Shown here piece after piece: positions 18,578 to 29,001 of a stretch of DNA of 64,000 nt. Every line of letters starts with the position of its first letter. Position 1 is the stretch's first letter. The DNA is taken from assembly GCF_038069655.2 (NCBI RefSeq), contig NZ_CP150951.2, forward strand, positions 1,886,001-1,950,000, given 5' to 3'. The DNA comes from Yoonia sp. BS5-3 (GTDB lineage Bacteria; Pseudomonadota; Alphaproteobacteria; Rhodobacterales; Rhodobacteraceae). The notes under the pieces were generated by a model. It worked only from the letters and a program-made list of their open reading frames with translations. It searched no databases and had not been told where the DNA came from. A program made the position numbers and the translations under genes.

Positions 18578-18613
18578 TTGCGGGCCGTATGCCAACGGCC
18601 CGCAATCGTTTTT
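18578..18613 (+). terminator. Rho-independent terminator after the autotransporter
   Basis: ttgcgggccgt (18578-18588) pairs perfectly with acggcccgcaa (18595-18605) around a 6-nt loop, followed by tcgttttt. It lies 22 bp past the autotransporter stop and also sits just downstream of the convergent LysR gene, which it may terminate weakly too. Confidence 0.88.
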
Positions 18614-18617
18614 AGGG

Positions 18618-19517
18618 CTACGATTTCCCTAAAACCTTCGCTGTTCTTACCACTTTTCGCTCGGCGCGGGGTTTGTTGAAATGGCGGCCCAGCTCGCGCA
18701 TCAATCGGCGGTATGAGGCGCGGTGACGATTGCGCAGATTGACCCCGGCAAAAACAGGTTGGTTGATCACGGGCGCATCCGCGACAAGACCACAATGCCC
18801 CGCAGCAACAAGATCATCGGCAGAGCGGCGCAAGACATAAGCGGTGCCGGACAAAGAGGTCAGCAAATCAACCATCGCTGCATTCTGACCCACCGATAGC
18901 GACACGTTGTTCAACGACGGCAGAATGGCTGCGTGGGTATGGGAAAAGGCAGGGGCGTAATTGCCCAAAATATAGCTTTCTGCGGTGACATGTTCCAACG
19001 ATGGAACCATGGTGGATACCATGACATAGCTTACCTCGCCCAACGCTTCGAAATACAAGTCAGGATGGGATTGCGGAGTGTATAGCACGGCAATGTCCTG
19101 CGCGCCCGACACAAGATCCAGACACATCTGCGATGAATAATCGGCCTCAAAGAAAAAGACAGTATCTGGCAAAGCGGCGCGAAACTGGCCAATCAAGGGG
19201 CTAATCAGGCCGCCCACCAGGTCATGCTGCAACCCGATCCGCATTGTAACCCCCGCGATGGCCGTGTCGCGGGCGGCATTCAATGCGGTCACCCAGGCGT
19301 GGCGTAAGGCACGGGCATGCGGCTCAAATCGCAGACCTTCGGTCGTCAGCGCGGTGCCAGAGCGCGAGCGTTGGAACAACTTGCGCCCGACATTTCCCTC
19401 CAGTGCCTTGATGCGGCCAGATACGGTCGATTGCGTGACGCCCAAACGCTCAGCGGTTTGGTTAAAGCTCTGGGTTTGGCACAGGTCCAAAAAGGTTTCG
19501 ATCAGCTCAATCTGCAT
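18618..19517 (-). CDS. LysR-family transcriptional regulator
   Basis: 299 residues with the LysR N-terminal winged helix: FLDLCQTQSFNQTAERLGVT then QSTVSGRIKALEGNVGRKLF. A substrate-binding-like effector domain occupies about 90-290. The C-terminus is basic (RAERKVVRTAKVLGKS). It is transcribed away from the MttB-family gene with 118 bp between the two starts, the usual layout in which a LysR protein activates its divergent neighbour and represses itself. The inducer is unknown but is likely a methylated amine or related compound handled by the neighbouring enzymes. Confidence 0.92.
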   Translation of the reverse strand: MQIELIETFLDLCQTQSFNQTAERLGVTQSTVSGRIKALEGNVGRKLFQRSRSGTALTTEGLRFEPHARALRHAWVTALNAARDTAIAGVTMRIGLQHDLVGGLISPLIGQFRAALPDTVFFFEADYSSQMCLDLVSGAQDIAVLYTPQSHPDLYFEALGEVSYVMVSTMVPSLEHVTAESYILGNYAPAFSHTHAAILPSLNNVSLSVGQNAAMVDLLTSLSGTAYVLRRSADDLVAAGHCGLVADAPVINQPVFAGVNLRNRHRASYRRLMRELGRHFNKPRAERKVVRTAKVLGKS

Positions 19518-19635
19518 AGCATGTATTCTGCACTAATCGGAAAAGGCGATCAATAATGACCGGAATGGCGAATTGATACGTCTTTTAATCCGGCGCAATA
19601 CTTGGGCGTGACAGTCTCATGAGAAGGGTTTGAAC

Positions 19636-21165
19636 ATGAACAGGCCAATCAGAAGAAGCGGCGGACGCGCCGCACGGGTTGCCATGCGAAGCGCGCCTTT
19701 GGCCGAAGATAAACGGCCGGTGCGGGCGGGGCTGCCGGGTGGTAAATTTCAGGCGCTGACCGATGCCGAGGTGACGCGAATCCACCATGCAGCGCTGGAC
19801 GCGCTTGAACAGATCGGGCTGTCACAGGCCCCGCCTTCGGGCGTTGAGATTCTGACCAAAGCGGGGGCAATCCTGGGCGATGACGGGCGTCTGCGGTTCC
19901 CGCGCGCGCTGGTCGAAGACATGCTGGCAAAGGCTGCGCGGAATATCACGCTGCATGGGCGCGACCCGAAATATGATTTGGACCTGTCGGGAACCAATGT
20001 GCATTTCGGTACTGCAGGTGCGGCGGTGCATGTGGTGGATGTCGAAACCAACACTTATCGGGACAGCACAGCGCAGGATTTGCACAACGCAGCCAAGATC
20101 ACCCATGCGCTTGATAATGTGCATTTCTTCCAGCGGGCGATGGTGGCGCGGGATATTTCGGACAATCTCGAAATGGATCTGAACACGATCTATGCCTGCA
20201 CATCCGGGACAACCAAACATATCGGCACTTCCTTTAGCGAACCTGATCATGTCGGGCCGGGGCTTGAGCTGATCTACAAGCTCGCCGGTGGCGAGGAAAA
20301 CTTCCGCGCGCGGCCTTTCATATCCAACTCGAATTGCTTCGTCGTGCCGCCGATGAAATTTGCCGAAGAAAGCTGCATCGCGATGGAACAGTGCATTCGG
20401 GGCGGAATGCCCGTGCTGTTGCTGTCAGCTGGGCAAGCGGGTGCCACAGCGCCTGCACCGATCGCGCTGGCGATTGTGCAGGCGGTGGCGGAATGTCTTG
20501 CCGGGGTCGTCTATGTGAACGCCCTTGCACCGGGACATCCGGCAGTCTTCGGAACCTGGCCATTTGTGTCAGACCTGCGAACAGGTGCCATGTCTGGCGG
20601 TTCGGCCGAGCAGGCGCTTTTGACAGCGGGCTGCGCGCAGATGCACCGGTTCTATGATCTTCCAGGCGGCGCGGCGGCGGGCATTTCGGATGCGAAAGTG
20701 CCAAACATGCAAGCAGGATGGGAACAAGGGATCACCAATGTGCTGGCCGGGCTTTCGGGGCTGAACATGGTTTATGAATCGGTCGGCATGCATGCGTCGC
20801 TGCTTGGGTTCTGCTTGGAATCGCTGGTGCTGGGGGATGACGTGCTGGGGCAGGTACTGCGCTGCGTGCGCGGGATTGATGTGACCGAAGACAGCACTTC
20901 GATCGAAGCAATGAAGGCGGTCTGCCTTGATGGGCCAGGACATTACTTAGGTTCAGAACAAACGCTTGAGCTTATGCAAACCGAATATATATACCCGACC
21001 TTGGGCAACCGGATGAGCCCAAAGGAATGGAACGAAGCAGGACGCCCGGATTTGATCGAAAGCGCCATCGCACGAAAGAACAAAATCCTGGCCGAGGCGC
21101 AGATGAAATTTGATCCTGAATTTGATGCGGCGATCCGGGCGGACTACAACATCTACTTCACGTAA
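19636..21165 (+). CDS. MttB-superfamily (trimethylamine methyltransferase-like) protein, non-pyrrolysine type
   Basis: 509 residues from the ATG at 19636, with GAGAAGG 8 nt upstream; a TTG two codons earlier is less likely. The protein resembles the MttB barrel along its length (ALTDAEVTRIHHAALDALEQ, GTAGAAVHVVDVETNTYR, QAGATAPAPIALAIVQAVAE). There is no in-frame TAG, so it lacks the pyrrolysine of archaeal TMA methyltransferase. Non-Pyl members demethylate quaternary amines such as glycine betaine, proline betaine or carnitine and pass the methyl group to a corrinoid protein. No corrinoid protein gene is present nearby. It is followed 10 bp later by a beta-hydroxyacid-dehydrogenase-like gene and is divergent from a LysR regulator. 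The substrate is unknown. Confidence 0.85.
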   Translation: MNRPIRRSGGRAARVAMRSAPLAEDKRPVRAGLPGGKFQALTDAEVTRIHHAALDALEQIGLSQAPPSGVEILTKAGAILGDDGRLRFPRALVEDMLAKAARNITLHGRDPKYDLDLSGTNVHFGTAGAAVHVVDVETNTYRDSTAQDLHNAAKITHALDNVHFFQRAMVARDISDNLEMDLNTIYACTSGTTKHIGTSFSEPDHVGPGLELIYKLAGGEENFRARPFISNSNCFVVPPMKFAEESCIAMEQCIRGGMPVLLLSAGQAGATAPAPIALAIVQAVAECLAGVVYVNALAPGHPAVFGTWPFVSDLRTGAMSGGSAEQALLTAGCAQMHRFYDLPGGAAAGISDAKVPNMQAGWEQGITNVLAGLSGLNMVYESVGMHASLLGFCLESLVLGDDVLGQVLRCVRGIDVTEDSTSIEAMKAVCLDGPGHYLGSEQTLELMQTEYIYPTLGNRMSPKEWNEAGRPDLIESAIARKNKILAEAQMKFDPEFDAAIRADYNIYFT

Positions 21166-21175
21166 AGGAATACCC

Positions 21176-22075
21176 ATGCATTACGGCTATATCGGCCTTG
21201 GAAATCTCGGGGCCAATTGTGCGGCGTGTCTGCGGCGCGCAGGCATGGATGTCACGGTGACAGATCTTCGCAAAGACGCCGCGACTGATCTGTTGGAACT
21301 GGGCTGCAACTGGGCGGACAGCGCCAAAGCGGTGGCGGCCAATGTGGATCATGTCATCACCTGTCTGCCGTCCCCGACAGTGTCAGAAAAAGTGCTGGAT
21401 CAGATTTTCCCGGTGATGAAAAAAGGCAGCCATTGGATCGAAATGTCCACGCTAGGGCGGGATGAGATGCTGGCCTTTGCGGAAAAGGCGGCAGGATTTG
21501 GCATCCGGGCGATGGAATTGCCGGTCACCGGCGGGGTGCACCTGGCGGCCCAGGGGAACATCACGATGCTGGCGGGCGGGGACAAAGATATGTTCGACCT
21601 GCACCTGCCCGCGTTGCAGGCGATGGGAAACCAAGTGTTCCATATGGGGCCGCTCGGCTCTGCGGCGATCATCAAGGTGATCACGAACATGCTGGCCTTC
21701 ATTCATCTGAAAGCCTGCGGCGAGGCGCTGATGCTGGCCAAACGTGGTGGGCTTGATCTTGGGCAGGCTTGGCACGCGATCAAAGCGTCTTCAGGAAATT
21801 CCTTTGTGCATGAAACCGAAGGGGCATTGGTGCTGAACGGGTCTTATGATGTGGCCTTCAACATCGATCTTGCGCTCAAGGACCTTGGATTTGCGATGGG
21901 GTTTGGCAAGGAATTCGAGGTGCCGCTTGATCTGGCAGCTGCAACGGCACAAACGTATGTGGCGGCGCGGGCGGCCTATGGTGGGGATGCTGAATCGCCC
22001 ATGATCGTGAAGCTGCTCGAAGATTTGCTAGATACAGATCTGCGCGCCGAAGGGTTCCCCGCTCGGCTGACCTGA
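21176..22075 (+). CDS. NAD(P)-dependent beta-hydroxyacid dehydrogenase (3-hydroxyisobutyrate dehydrogenase family)
   Basis: 299 residues from the ATG at 21176 (AAAGGAA 6 nt upstream). The Rossmann fold is clear: GYIGLGNLGANCAACLRRAG with GxGxxG, then VITCLPSPTVSEKVL. The substrate loop ELPVTGGVHLAAQGNITML corresponds to the family DAPVSGG segment, with Ala-Ala-Gln in place of A-x-x-G. The catalytic Lys sits in GSAAIIKVITNML. Members oxidise 3-hydroxyisobutyrate or reduce tartronate semialdehyde. Its position 10 bp behind the MttB-family gene suggests a shared catabolic route, but the substrate cannot be read from the sequence. Confidence 0.88.
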   Translation: MHYGYIGLGNLGANCAACLRRAGMDVTVTDLRKDAATDLLELGCNWADSAKAVAANVDHVITCLPSPTVSEKVLDQIFPVMKKGSHWIEMSTLGRDEMLAFAEKAAGFGIRAMELPVTGGVHLAAQGNITMLAGGDKDMFDLHLPALQAMGNQVFHMGPLGSAAIIKVITNMLAFIHLKACGEALMLAKRGGLDLGQAWHAIKASSGNSFVHETEGALVLNGSYDVAFNIDLALKDLGFAMGFGKEFEVPLDLAAATAQTYVAARAAYGGDAESPMIVKLLEDLLDTDLRAEGFPARLT

Positions 22076-22077
22076 TC

Positions 22078-22869
22078 CTAGCTGGTAATCGCCTGCCAGG
22101 ATGCCGCGAGGGCGGCAATCTGGTCAGGTGCGAAGGTGCATAGGCAGACCTCATCACCGGCCATGGCGATCGCGACGGCTGTACCTGGGCCTAATGCTCC
22201 TTCAAGACAGGTCAAATGCGGCCCGCTGGCAACTTTGCTGGAAAGCTCTTTTTGGCGTTTCCGAAAAGCAGTGACCTGATCGTCCCAAATGCTTTGCAAA
22301 GGGGCGGTCTCACCTGCGGCCTCCGAAGCGGTGCGCCCGCCCTCAAAATAAAGATAAGCCGTCAGGCTTGAAGCATTCGCCGTCATGAAACGAACAACCG
22401 GTGGAGCGGGGCGGGCATCCAGGTCGACATCCCAAATATCGGCAAGATCAGTGGCCAATATCCCGGCATCGGCACTAGTGCCGAAGCGCTCAGCCGGTTT
22501 GCTACGCACGGTCACGCGGCTGGCACCTTCACAAAGCAAACGGAGCAGAGCGCCCGCAGCTTTCAGCGGTGCTTTCTCTTCGCGGGACAACACCTGACCA
22601 ACAACCTTATCGGCACCGGCAGTGCCCGCCGTGATATCAAGTAAGCCGCGCAACCTGCGACCTGCGACAATCGCTGATACCTCAACCTCGCCGATGGTGA
22701 AAACCAAGGTCCGTTCCAGAACGACATTATCGATTTCGCGCAAAATGGCTGCCAGGGCCACCTCACCGCTATCGGGGCTGATGACGCGGGCACCTGCGAC
22801 ATACACCTCATCCTCGGCTGCCAAAGCAGCCAATTTTTCGGTCAGTGCGGTTAGTTCGTTCACGTCCAC
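22078..22869 (-). CDS. Unknown cytoplasmic protein, last gene of the kinase/GTPase operon
   Basis: 263 residues from a GTG start at 22869. I do not recognise the family. There is no signal peptide or membrane helix. The N-terminal half (VALAAILREIDNVVLERTLV, VSAIVAGRRLRGLLDIT) looks like an alternating alpha/beta fold, and the C-terminal part ends VAIAMAGDEVCLCTFAPDQI, whose short beta strands recall the neighbouring roadblock-like protein. It lies 29 bp after that gene in the same direction and is the 3' end of the eight-gene block. It converges with the dehydrogenase gene, whose stop is only 2 bp away. An accessory or regulatory role for the GTPases is guesswork from position. Confidence 0.7.
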   Translation of the reverse strand: MDVNELTALTEKLAALAAEDEVYVAGARVISPDSGEVALAAILREIDNVVLERTLVFTIGEVEVSAIVAGRRLRGLLDITAGTAGADKVVGQVLSREEKAPLKAAGALLRLLCEGASRVTVRSKPAERFGTSADAGILATDLADIWDVDLDARPAPPVVRFMTANASSLTAYLYFEGGRTASEAAGETAPLQSIWDDQVTAFRKRQKELSSKVASGPHLTCLEGALGPGTAVAIAMAGDEVCLCTFAPDQIAALAASWQAITS

Positions 22870-22898
22870 TTGTCCCGTTTCAATAACTCACCTAGCCC

Positions 22899-23261
22899 TT
22901 ACGCCCCGCTGCTGATCTGTTCAAGGCACGCGCGGGCCTCTGGCAGAAATGCCGCAACATCAAGGCTGGGGTGAAAGATGCAACACAGCACATCTGATGG
23001 CTCTTTCTTGGCGCGCAAGAAAATACGTAGTTGTTCAGGCCCGCTAACGATCGCGGTTTCTCCCGGGGCGGTGCCAATGGCCAGTTTGCGGGATGTGCCC
23101 AAAGTGAGCGCGGCCTCGGCACAAAGGTTATCTAGTTTTTCGCGCGGATGGGCTGTACCGGTATTTGTGACCAGAATCATCTGCGTCGACAAATCTGCGA
23201 ATGCGATTGTATCGCACCCGGAAAACTTATCTTGTAAGGCGTCTAACGCGTCAGCGACCAT
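22899..23261 (-). CDS. Small roadblock/LC7-like protein of the kinase/GTPase operon
   Basis: 120 residues, ATG at 23261. The pattern of strand and helix is that of the roadblock/LC7 (MglB-like) fold: a first helix (ALDALQDKF), strands CDTIAFADLS and MILVTNTG, a helix (KLDNLCAEAALTLG), strands KLAIGTAPGETAIV and QLRIFLRAK, a strand DVLCCIFHP and a last helix (VAAFLPEARACLEQI). Proteins of this fold act as dimeric scaffolds or GTPase-activating partners of small GTPases, for example MglB with MglA. Three GTPase genes lie directly upstream, which fits. The assignment is by pattern only, without a profile match, so I hold it at medium confidence. Confidence 0.6.
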   Translation of the reverse strand: MVADALDALQDKFSGCDTIAFADLSTQMILVTNTGTAHPREKLDNLCAEAALTLGTSRKLAIGTAPGETAIVSGPEQLRIFLRAKKEPSDVLCCIFHPSLDVAAFLPEARACLEQISSGA

Positions 23262-23344
23262 GGCCCGAGGCTCTCCGATTGTCTTCTCACATCTTGACTA
23301 CGGCAAAATGTGCGAAGGGGAAAGCCCGGGTAAATGGATGAATG

Positions 23345-24241
23345 CTAATGCGATCTGATGATTGGCTCAGCCGATGGCGCGGTCGGAGTGTCGGCAGGAG
23401 CCTCTTCTGGCGGGGCAGGACGCTCGGCCGTTTCGCCGTTTTCAGGTCGGGCGCGTTTGACACGGCGGGGCATAACCGTTGGCAAAACAGGGTCGGGAAT
23501 GGGCTGACCATCTGGCAGATTATAAAGTGGCTCTGTCGTGCGTTTGGCAATTTCGGTCAACTTATCGATCGTGGCGATCAACCGCTGAACAAAAGGTCCA
23601 GCACCACTGGCATCCCATAGTTCATAATCCTCACCTGCACGCAGGGCCTGGATCAGGGAAATTGGATAGATACCGCTGAACTGTTCCTTGGTCTCCCGCT
23701 CAACCCGTTTGATGACGCGGCCACGATCACGATCCGTGGTCAGCTTGTCATAACGGGTGATCAGCAGGATCGAGTGGTCACGCACCGCCTGCGGCATGGT
23801 ATTCCAAACCGCAGATTCGGATTGACGCCAGGCCTGCGTGGCATGGGTACACCAAATCACCGCATCGACCTCTGGCAGCATCCGTTCCCATACATTCGAA
23901 GACATGTTCGGGTCAGAAATACCGGGAAAGTCGATCAGATCGCAGACTTCCAGAATATCAGCTTCCAGGAACAACCGAATGGCGTGGGTTTCTTCAACGG
24001 GAATCGATTCCAGATTTTCAAGCGACACAGGCTCGGTGCTGCCATCAACATCGATACGATAGGGCGTCTCGGTGCCGCTGGAAATCCAAACCGGTGACAG
24101 GCGGGTCGCCGTTACCTTTTCGGGCAGCGGGCGCGCGCCCAGCAAAAGGTTGGAAAGTGTGCTTTTGCCAGCACTAAATTCGCCCATTAGCGCGATGCGC
24201 GGTTTACGCGGGCCAGCTGCAGCAGGGGTATCATCACTCAT
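23345..24241 (-). CDS. Dynamin-family GTPase (third GTPase of the operon)
   Basis: 298 residues. G1/P-loop GEFSAGKST (20-28) is the form found in bacterial dynamin-like proteins. A G2-like Thr lies in VTATRLSP, G3 is DFPG (104-107), and G4 is degenerate as TRYDKL (160-165) instead of N/TKxD. The C-terminal 70 residues are low-complexity and acidic (ENGETAERPAPPEEAPADTP), with no membrane helix. The segment from WCTHATQAWRQSESAVWNTM to LLITRYDKL closely parallels the GTPase at 26486-27925, so the two are paralogues. Its ATG overlaps the stop of the large GTPase gene (TAATG), implying coupled synthesis. Confidence 0.85.
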   Translation of the reverse strand: MSDDTPAAAGPRKPRIALMGEFSAGKSTLSNLLLGARPLPEKVTATRLSPVWISSGTETPYRIDVDGSTEPVSLENLESIPVEETHAIRLFLEADILEVCDLIDFPGISDPNMSSNVWERMLPEVDAVIWCTHATQAWRQSESAVWNTMPQAVRDHSILLITRYDKLTTDRDRGRVIKRVERETKEQFSGIYPISLIQALRAGEDYELWDASGAGPFVQRLIATIDKLTEIAKRTTEPLYNLPDGQPIPDPVLPTVMPRRVKRARPENGETAERPAPPEEAPADTPTAPSAEPIIRSH

Positions 24242-26325
24242 TAAGCTGTTCCTTCCGCTTCAGCGGGGGCCGCATCGCTGAGTTCTTCAAAGATGTAATC
24301 AAACAGATCTTCGCGTTCCTGCTGGGCGGTGATGCCAAAGATATCTTTCAGATCATCAACACCAAGGGCTGATTTGTCACTGACATCGGTCAGCAGACCG
24401 CGCTGCTCAGACAGAAAATCGCGCAGTTCGCGTTCAGCCATGGCGCGGATATCTTCAGATTGCCGAACCTTAAGCTCATCTACGATAGGGGCCGTCTCAG
24501 CTTCGATCAGGTCATAAAATCCGCTTGCAAAAGCGCGATAGCCTTTGCGGCGCTTCCACCAGCCCTTCCACCAGGATGTCTGCAGATCAAGGGCAATGGT
24601 CTTGCCCAGCGACACTGGTGCCGGAATCTCCGGCGGGGCAGGTGGGGTGATGGCAAAGTTTTCAACGTCAACGCCAAAGGCACTGCGATATGTCTCAGCC
24701 AGATCACCTGCGGCGGCGCCAAAGACCTGATCACAGGCGGATGCGACATTGCGGCGCATCACCTGATAGCTGGTGCGCAAAAGCATCCGCAGACCATCGG
24801 GGCTATATTGCCAAATTTCGTCTTCGCCATTGGTCTCCAGATGCTGCAGCAGGGATTCCAAAGCGCGGTCCAGAAAACGCTTATGAGATTGGTCAACACG
24901 CGATCCAAATTGCTGAAAGACGATATCCAAACGGTCATTCAGGAATTTCAGATTGTCGGCTTCAACCTTATCAAGATGGGCGTTCAGCTGGGCCTTCGGC
25001 ATGACCTTGAGATTGTTATTGTCAAGGCGCATGGTCACAATGGCATTTGACGCACGCACACCGCCCACAAGGTTCAGGGCGCGTTTGCGGGATGCGGCCA
25101 AAACTTCGGCGCCAGGACCTTCGGCAATACGCTCGGACAACGCTTTGAACAGCTCCGGCACGCCGGACAGGTGCCAAACCAGCTCATTGGTAGACATGCC
25201 CGCGGTATCCGCGTCCAAGGATGCTTCTGCCCAGTTAAACATGGCCTCAGCACTGTCAGATACGATATTATCGATCGTCTCGCCAAGGGCGAGATTGGCC
25301 CAATAGGCGCTGCCGAAAATCAGTTGAGGGTCTTCGGGGCCATTATGATCAGCTAATGTTTGCAAAATGCTGTCGCGAATTTCAGGCACCTGTTCGCCCG
25401 GGTTCGACAATTCATCGATCCGGTTGACGAAGATCACGACCTCTCGGGCTTTGACGTTCGATATCAGACGGATCAGGCCCATATCCATTGAGCTAAGCGC
25501 CTGGTGGGCCGACAGAACAACGACGCAGATGCGGCTATCACGCAACGCGTTGATGGTGATTTGCTCACGCATCATAAATGTATCGTTCACACCGGGTGTG
25601 TCACGCAGACAAAGCGGCATGGGGATCGATTTGGCGTCAAGGAACAAATCGGCCGATTTGGTGATATCGGCAAAACGACCCTGCTGATCCTCTTCTTCAA
25701 GATCTTCGAAATCATCGCCCATGCAGACATAGCGCTGGACCAAATCATCATTCAGCTCAGCATAGTTATGCTTCTGGCCCAAGAGCAGCTCAAACTTGCG
25801 ACCAAGACGGGCTTTGGTCTTTTCACGCATCTCGGCGATTTGCTGCCGAACTTTCTCTAATTCGTCATCGGCACCTGCGCGGGCAGACAATTCACCGATT
25901 CGGCCACCGTTTTCGACGAGGTGATCCCATTCGCCCTGGCTAAAAAACTGGAAGGTTGCGGTTGGGGCATCATCCGGCAGGGGGGCATTCAGGTGCAATG
26001 ACGTGACAACCGACGTCCATGGGTTGACGTCGGCAGGTAGCAAATCAGGACGACCCACCATGGCATTTACCAAGGATGTCTTACCCGATTTGATCTGGCC
26101 AATCATTGTTATGCTCGGTTCGAACGCGCGTAACTGCTTGATAAGGCGAGATGATTTCTTTTCCGTATCACTGCCACCCAGCTTCACGACATCCGCAAGC
26201 GTCGCTTCGAGATCCACAACCTCGTCGTGGAAGTCTTCAAGCTTTTCCAAGCCCAGGCGCATGAAAGGGTGGTGCGCTGCAGGAACTTTGTACCCGTCCC
26301 CTTTGGCCAGCTCTTCCATCTTCAT
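24241..26325 (-). CDS. Large dynamin-like GTPase
   Basis: 694 residues. A short N-terminal helical part (20-65) is followed by a dynamin-type G domain: P-loop GQIKSGKTS (76-84), G3 DTPGVND (242-248) and G4 NRID (301-304). A long helical region follows. Residues 584-597 (SWWKGWWKRRKGYR) are rich in Trp and basic residues, as expected of a membrane-inserting paddle-like loop, and a helical C-terminus follows (FLSEQRGLL, acidic tail). Length and layout match bacterial dynamin-like proteins, which polymerise on and remodel membranes. The gene starts 160 bp after the preceding GTPase gene, the largest gap inside the operon, with a possible internal promoter. Confidence 0.87.
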   Translation of the reverse strand: MKMEELAKGDGYKVPAAHHPFMRLGLEKLEDFHDEVVDLEATLADVVKLGGSDTEKKSSRLIKQLRAFEPSITMIGQIKSGKTSLVNAMVGRPDLLPADVNPWTSVVTSLHLNAPLPDDAPTATFQFFSQGEWDHLVENGGRIGELSARAGADDELEKVRQQIAEMREKTKARLGRKFELLLGQKHNYAELNDDLVQRYVCMGDDFEDLEEEDQQGRFADITKSADLFLDAKSIPMPLCLRDTPGVNDTFMMREQITINALRDSRICVVVLSAHQALSSMDMGLIRLISNVKAREVVIFVNRIDELSNPGEQVPEIRDSILQTLADHNGPEDPQLIFGSAYWANLALGETIDNIVSDSAEAMFNWAEASLDADTAGMSTNELVWHLSGVPELFKALSERIAEGPGAEVLAASRKRALNLVGGVRASNAIVTMRLDNNNLKVMPKAQLNAHLDKVEADNLKFLNDRLDIVFQQFGSRVDQSHKRFLDRALESLLQHLETNGEDEIWQYSPDGLRMLLRTSYQVMRRNVASACDQVFGAAAGDLAETYRSAFGVDVENFAITPPAPPEIPAPVSLGKTIALDLQTSWWKGWWKRRKGYRAFASGFYDLIEAETAPIVDELKVRQSEDIRAMAERELRDFLSEQRGLLTDVSDKSALGVDDLKDIFGITAQQEREDLFDYIFEELSDAAPAEAEGTA

Positions 26326-26452
26326 TCTTGTCCGTCCTCAATATGCGTACTGAAACCACCTTTATCAGTTGTTCGTCCGGTCGCCAAATCGAAGACTAAC
26401 ACTGAATTTATTGCGATAAAGGAAACAGATCAGGTGGGCAACATTGTGGCGT

Positions 26453-26464
26453 ATTTTATACAAA
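26453..26464 (-). promoter_or_regulatory. Possible internal promoter (extended -10) before the large GTPase gene
   Basis: Read on the minus strand, TTTGTATAAAAT lies 128 bp upstream of the large GTPase start, in an AT-rich 160-bp gap, the only sizeable gap among the three GTPase genes. No convincing -35 accompanies it. It would let the large GTPase and the genes after it be made independently of the kinase. Confidence 0.3.
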
Positions 26465-26485
26465 TTGTTCAACCGTAACGCTGGG

Positions 26486-27924
<1,439 letters not shown>

Positions 27925-27925
<1 letters not shown>

Positions 27926-29001
27926 TACTTACCTCCAGCGGCTATCTTAGCCTGAGGGGTAGCCTCATCAACCTCCTGTGTCTTGTCAGAATCGCCGGCT
28001 TCATCGACTTTCTTGACTGGCTTCACCTCTTTGATGACCGGCTTTGCCTCAGCATCGGCGGCATCAGGGACCTTGGCCGGTGGATCAGCGGGCACTGGGG
28101 CCTTCTGCGCCACCTTTTTAAGGTCCTCGGTCTCAACAACACGGGTTGTATTGGCTGTGTGGGCTTCAACATAACCAGCTGGCTTGGCGCGGATGGCGCG
28201 GATGACCGGCTTGTTGTGGTTCAGCTTGATCACAGAGAAGGTACAGTTGTCCTGATCCGGATCGGCCAATGCTTCGATCGCTTCCAGCAAGTGACCGGCA
28301 ATCTCAGCCGATTTCTTGCGACGGTAACGATGCAGGATACGCTGGATCTTGTCCTCTTCAAGATATTGCAGACCGTCACTTGAGACGACAACAATGTCAC
28401 CAACCTGCAATTCAAACGGGGTTTTGGGGCAATCAGATTTTGCCACACGGTCCCCAAGGATCACAGAAGTCAGACAGTTCCGGTCTGGGTGGTTCTTGCC
28501 CGCTTCTGCGTCAAGCAAGCCAGATTTGACCATAAAGTCGATCTGAGGGGCCATCGAATGGTCCTCATTCAGCTGCTGCATCTTACCTGAACGGAAATGG
28601 TACAGCGGGCTATCGCCAATAGACATCCAGAACATCCGGTTCTCGATCAGAACGAGCGAGACCAATGTGGCACCCATACCCCGGGTTTCGGGATGTTCGG
28701 TGACATGTTCGCGGACAACATTATTGGCGTTGACAGCGGCCGCAGTCAAATATTGCGGGATCTCAGTCTCAAAATCCGTAAAGTTCGCGCTTTGGAACTT
28801 CAGCTCACTATAAACTTCGGTGACAACGATCTTACTGGCAACATCGCCAGCAGCATGGCCACCCATCCCATCAGCAAGAACAACGACACCGCTGTCCATG
28901 CCGAACGGAAAGTCGGTGACAATCGCGTCCTCTTGATAATCTCTACCGCCCTGACAAATCGCCGAAGCGACGTCAAAACGGGGTTCAGGCGATCGCCACA
29001 T
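27925..29001 (-). CDS. PP2C-family Ser/Thr protein phosphatase
   Basis: 358 residues from the ATG at 29001: GGGGAGG lies exactly 6 nt before it, whereas the ATG at 29007 abuts the Shine-Dalgarno. All PP2C metal motifs are present: [48 protein letters not shown] and PDQDNCTF. After the domain (about 1-240) comes a charged, Pro/Lys/Glu-rich tail of about 110 residues ([18 protein letters not shown]) without helices. The start lies within the last codons of the FHA gene, a 17-nt overlap, and its stop overlaps the next GTPase start. It is expected to remove Ser/Thr phosphates placed by the kinase encoded upstream. Confidence 0.92.

Noticed and set aside
19636..21165. Pyrrolysine-containing trimethylamine methyltransferase
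   Set aside because: No in-frame TAG in the gene and no pyrrolysine genes nearby.
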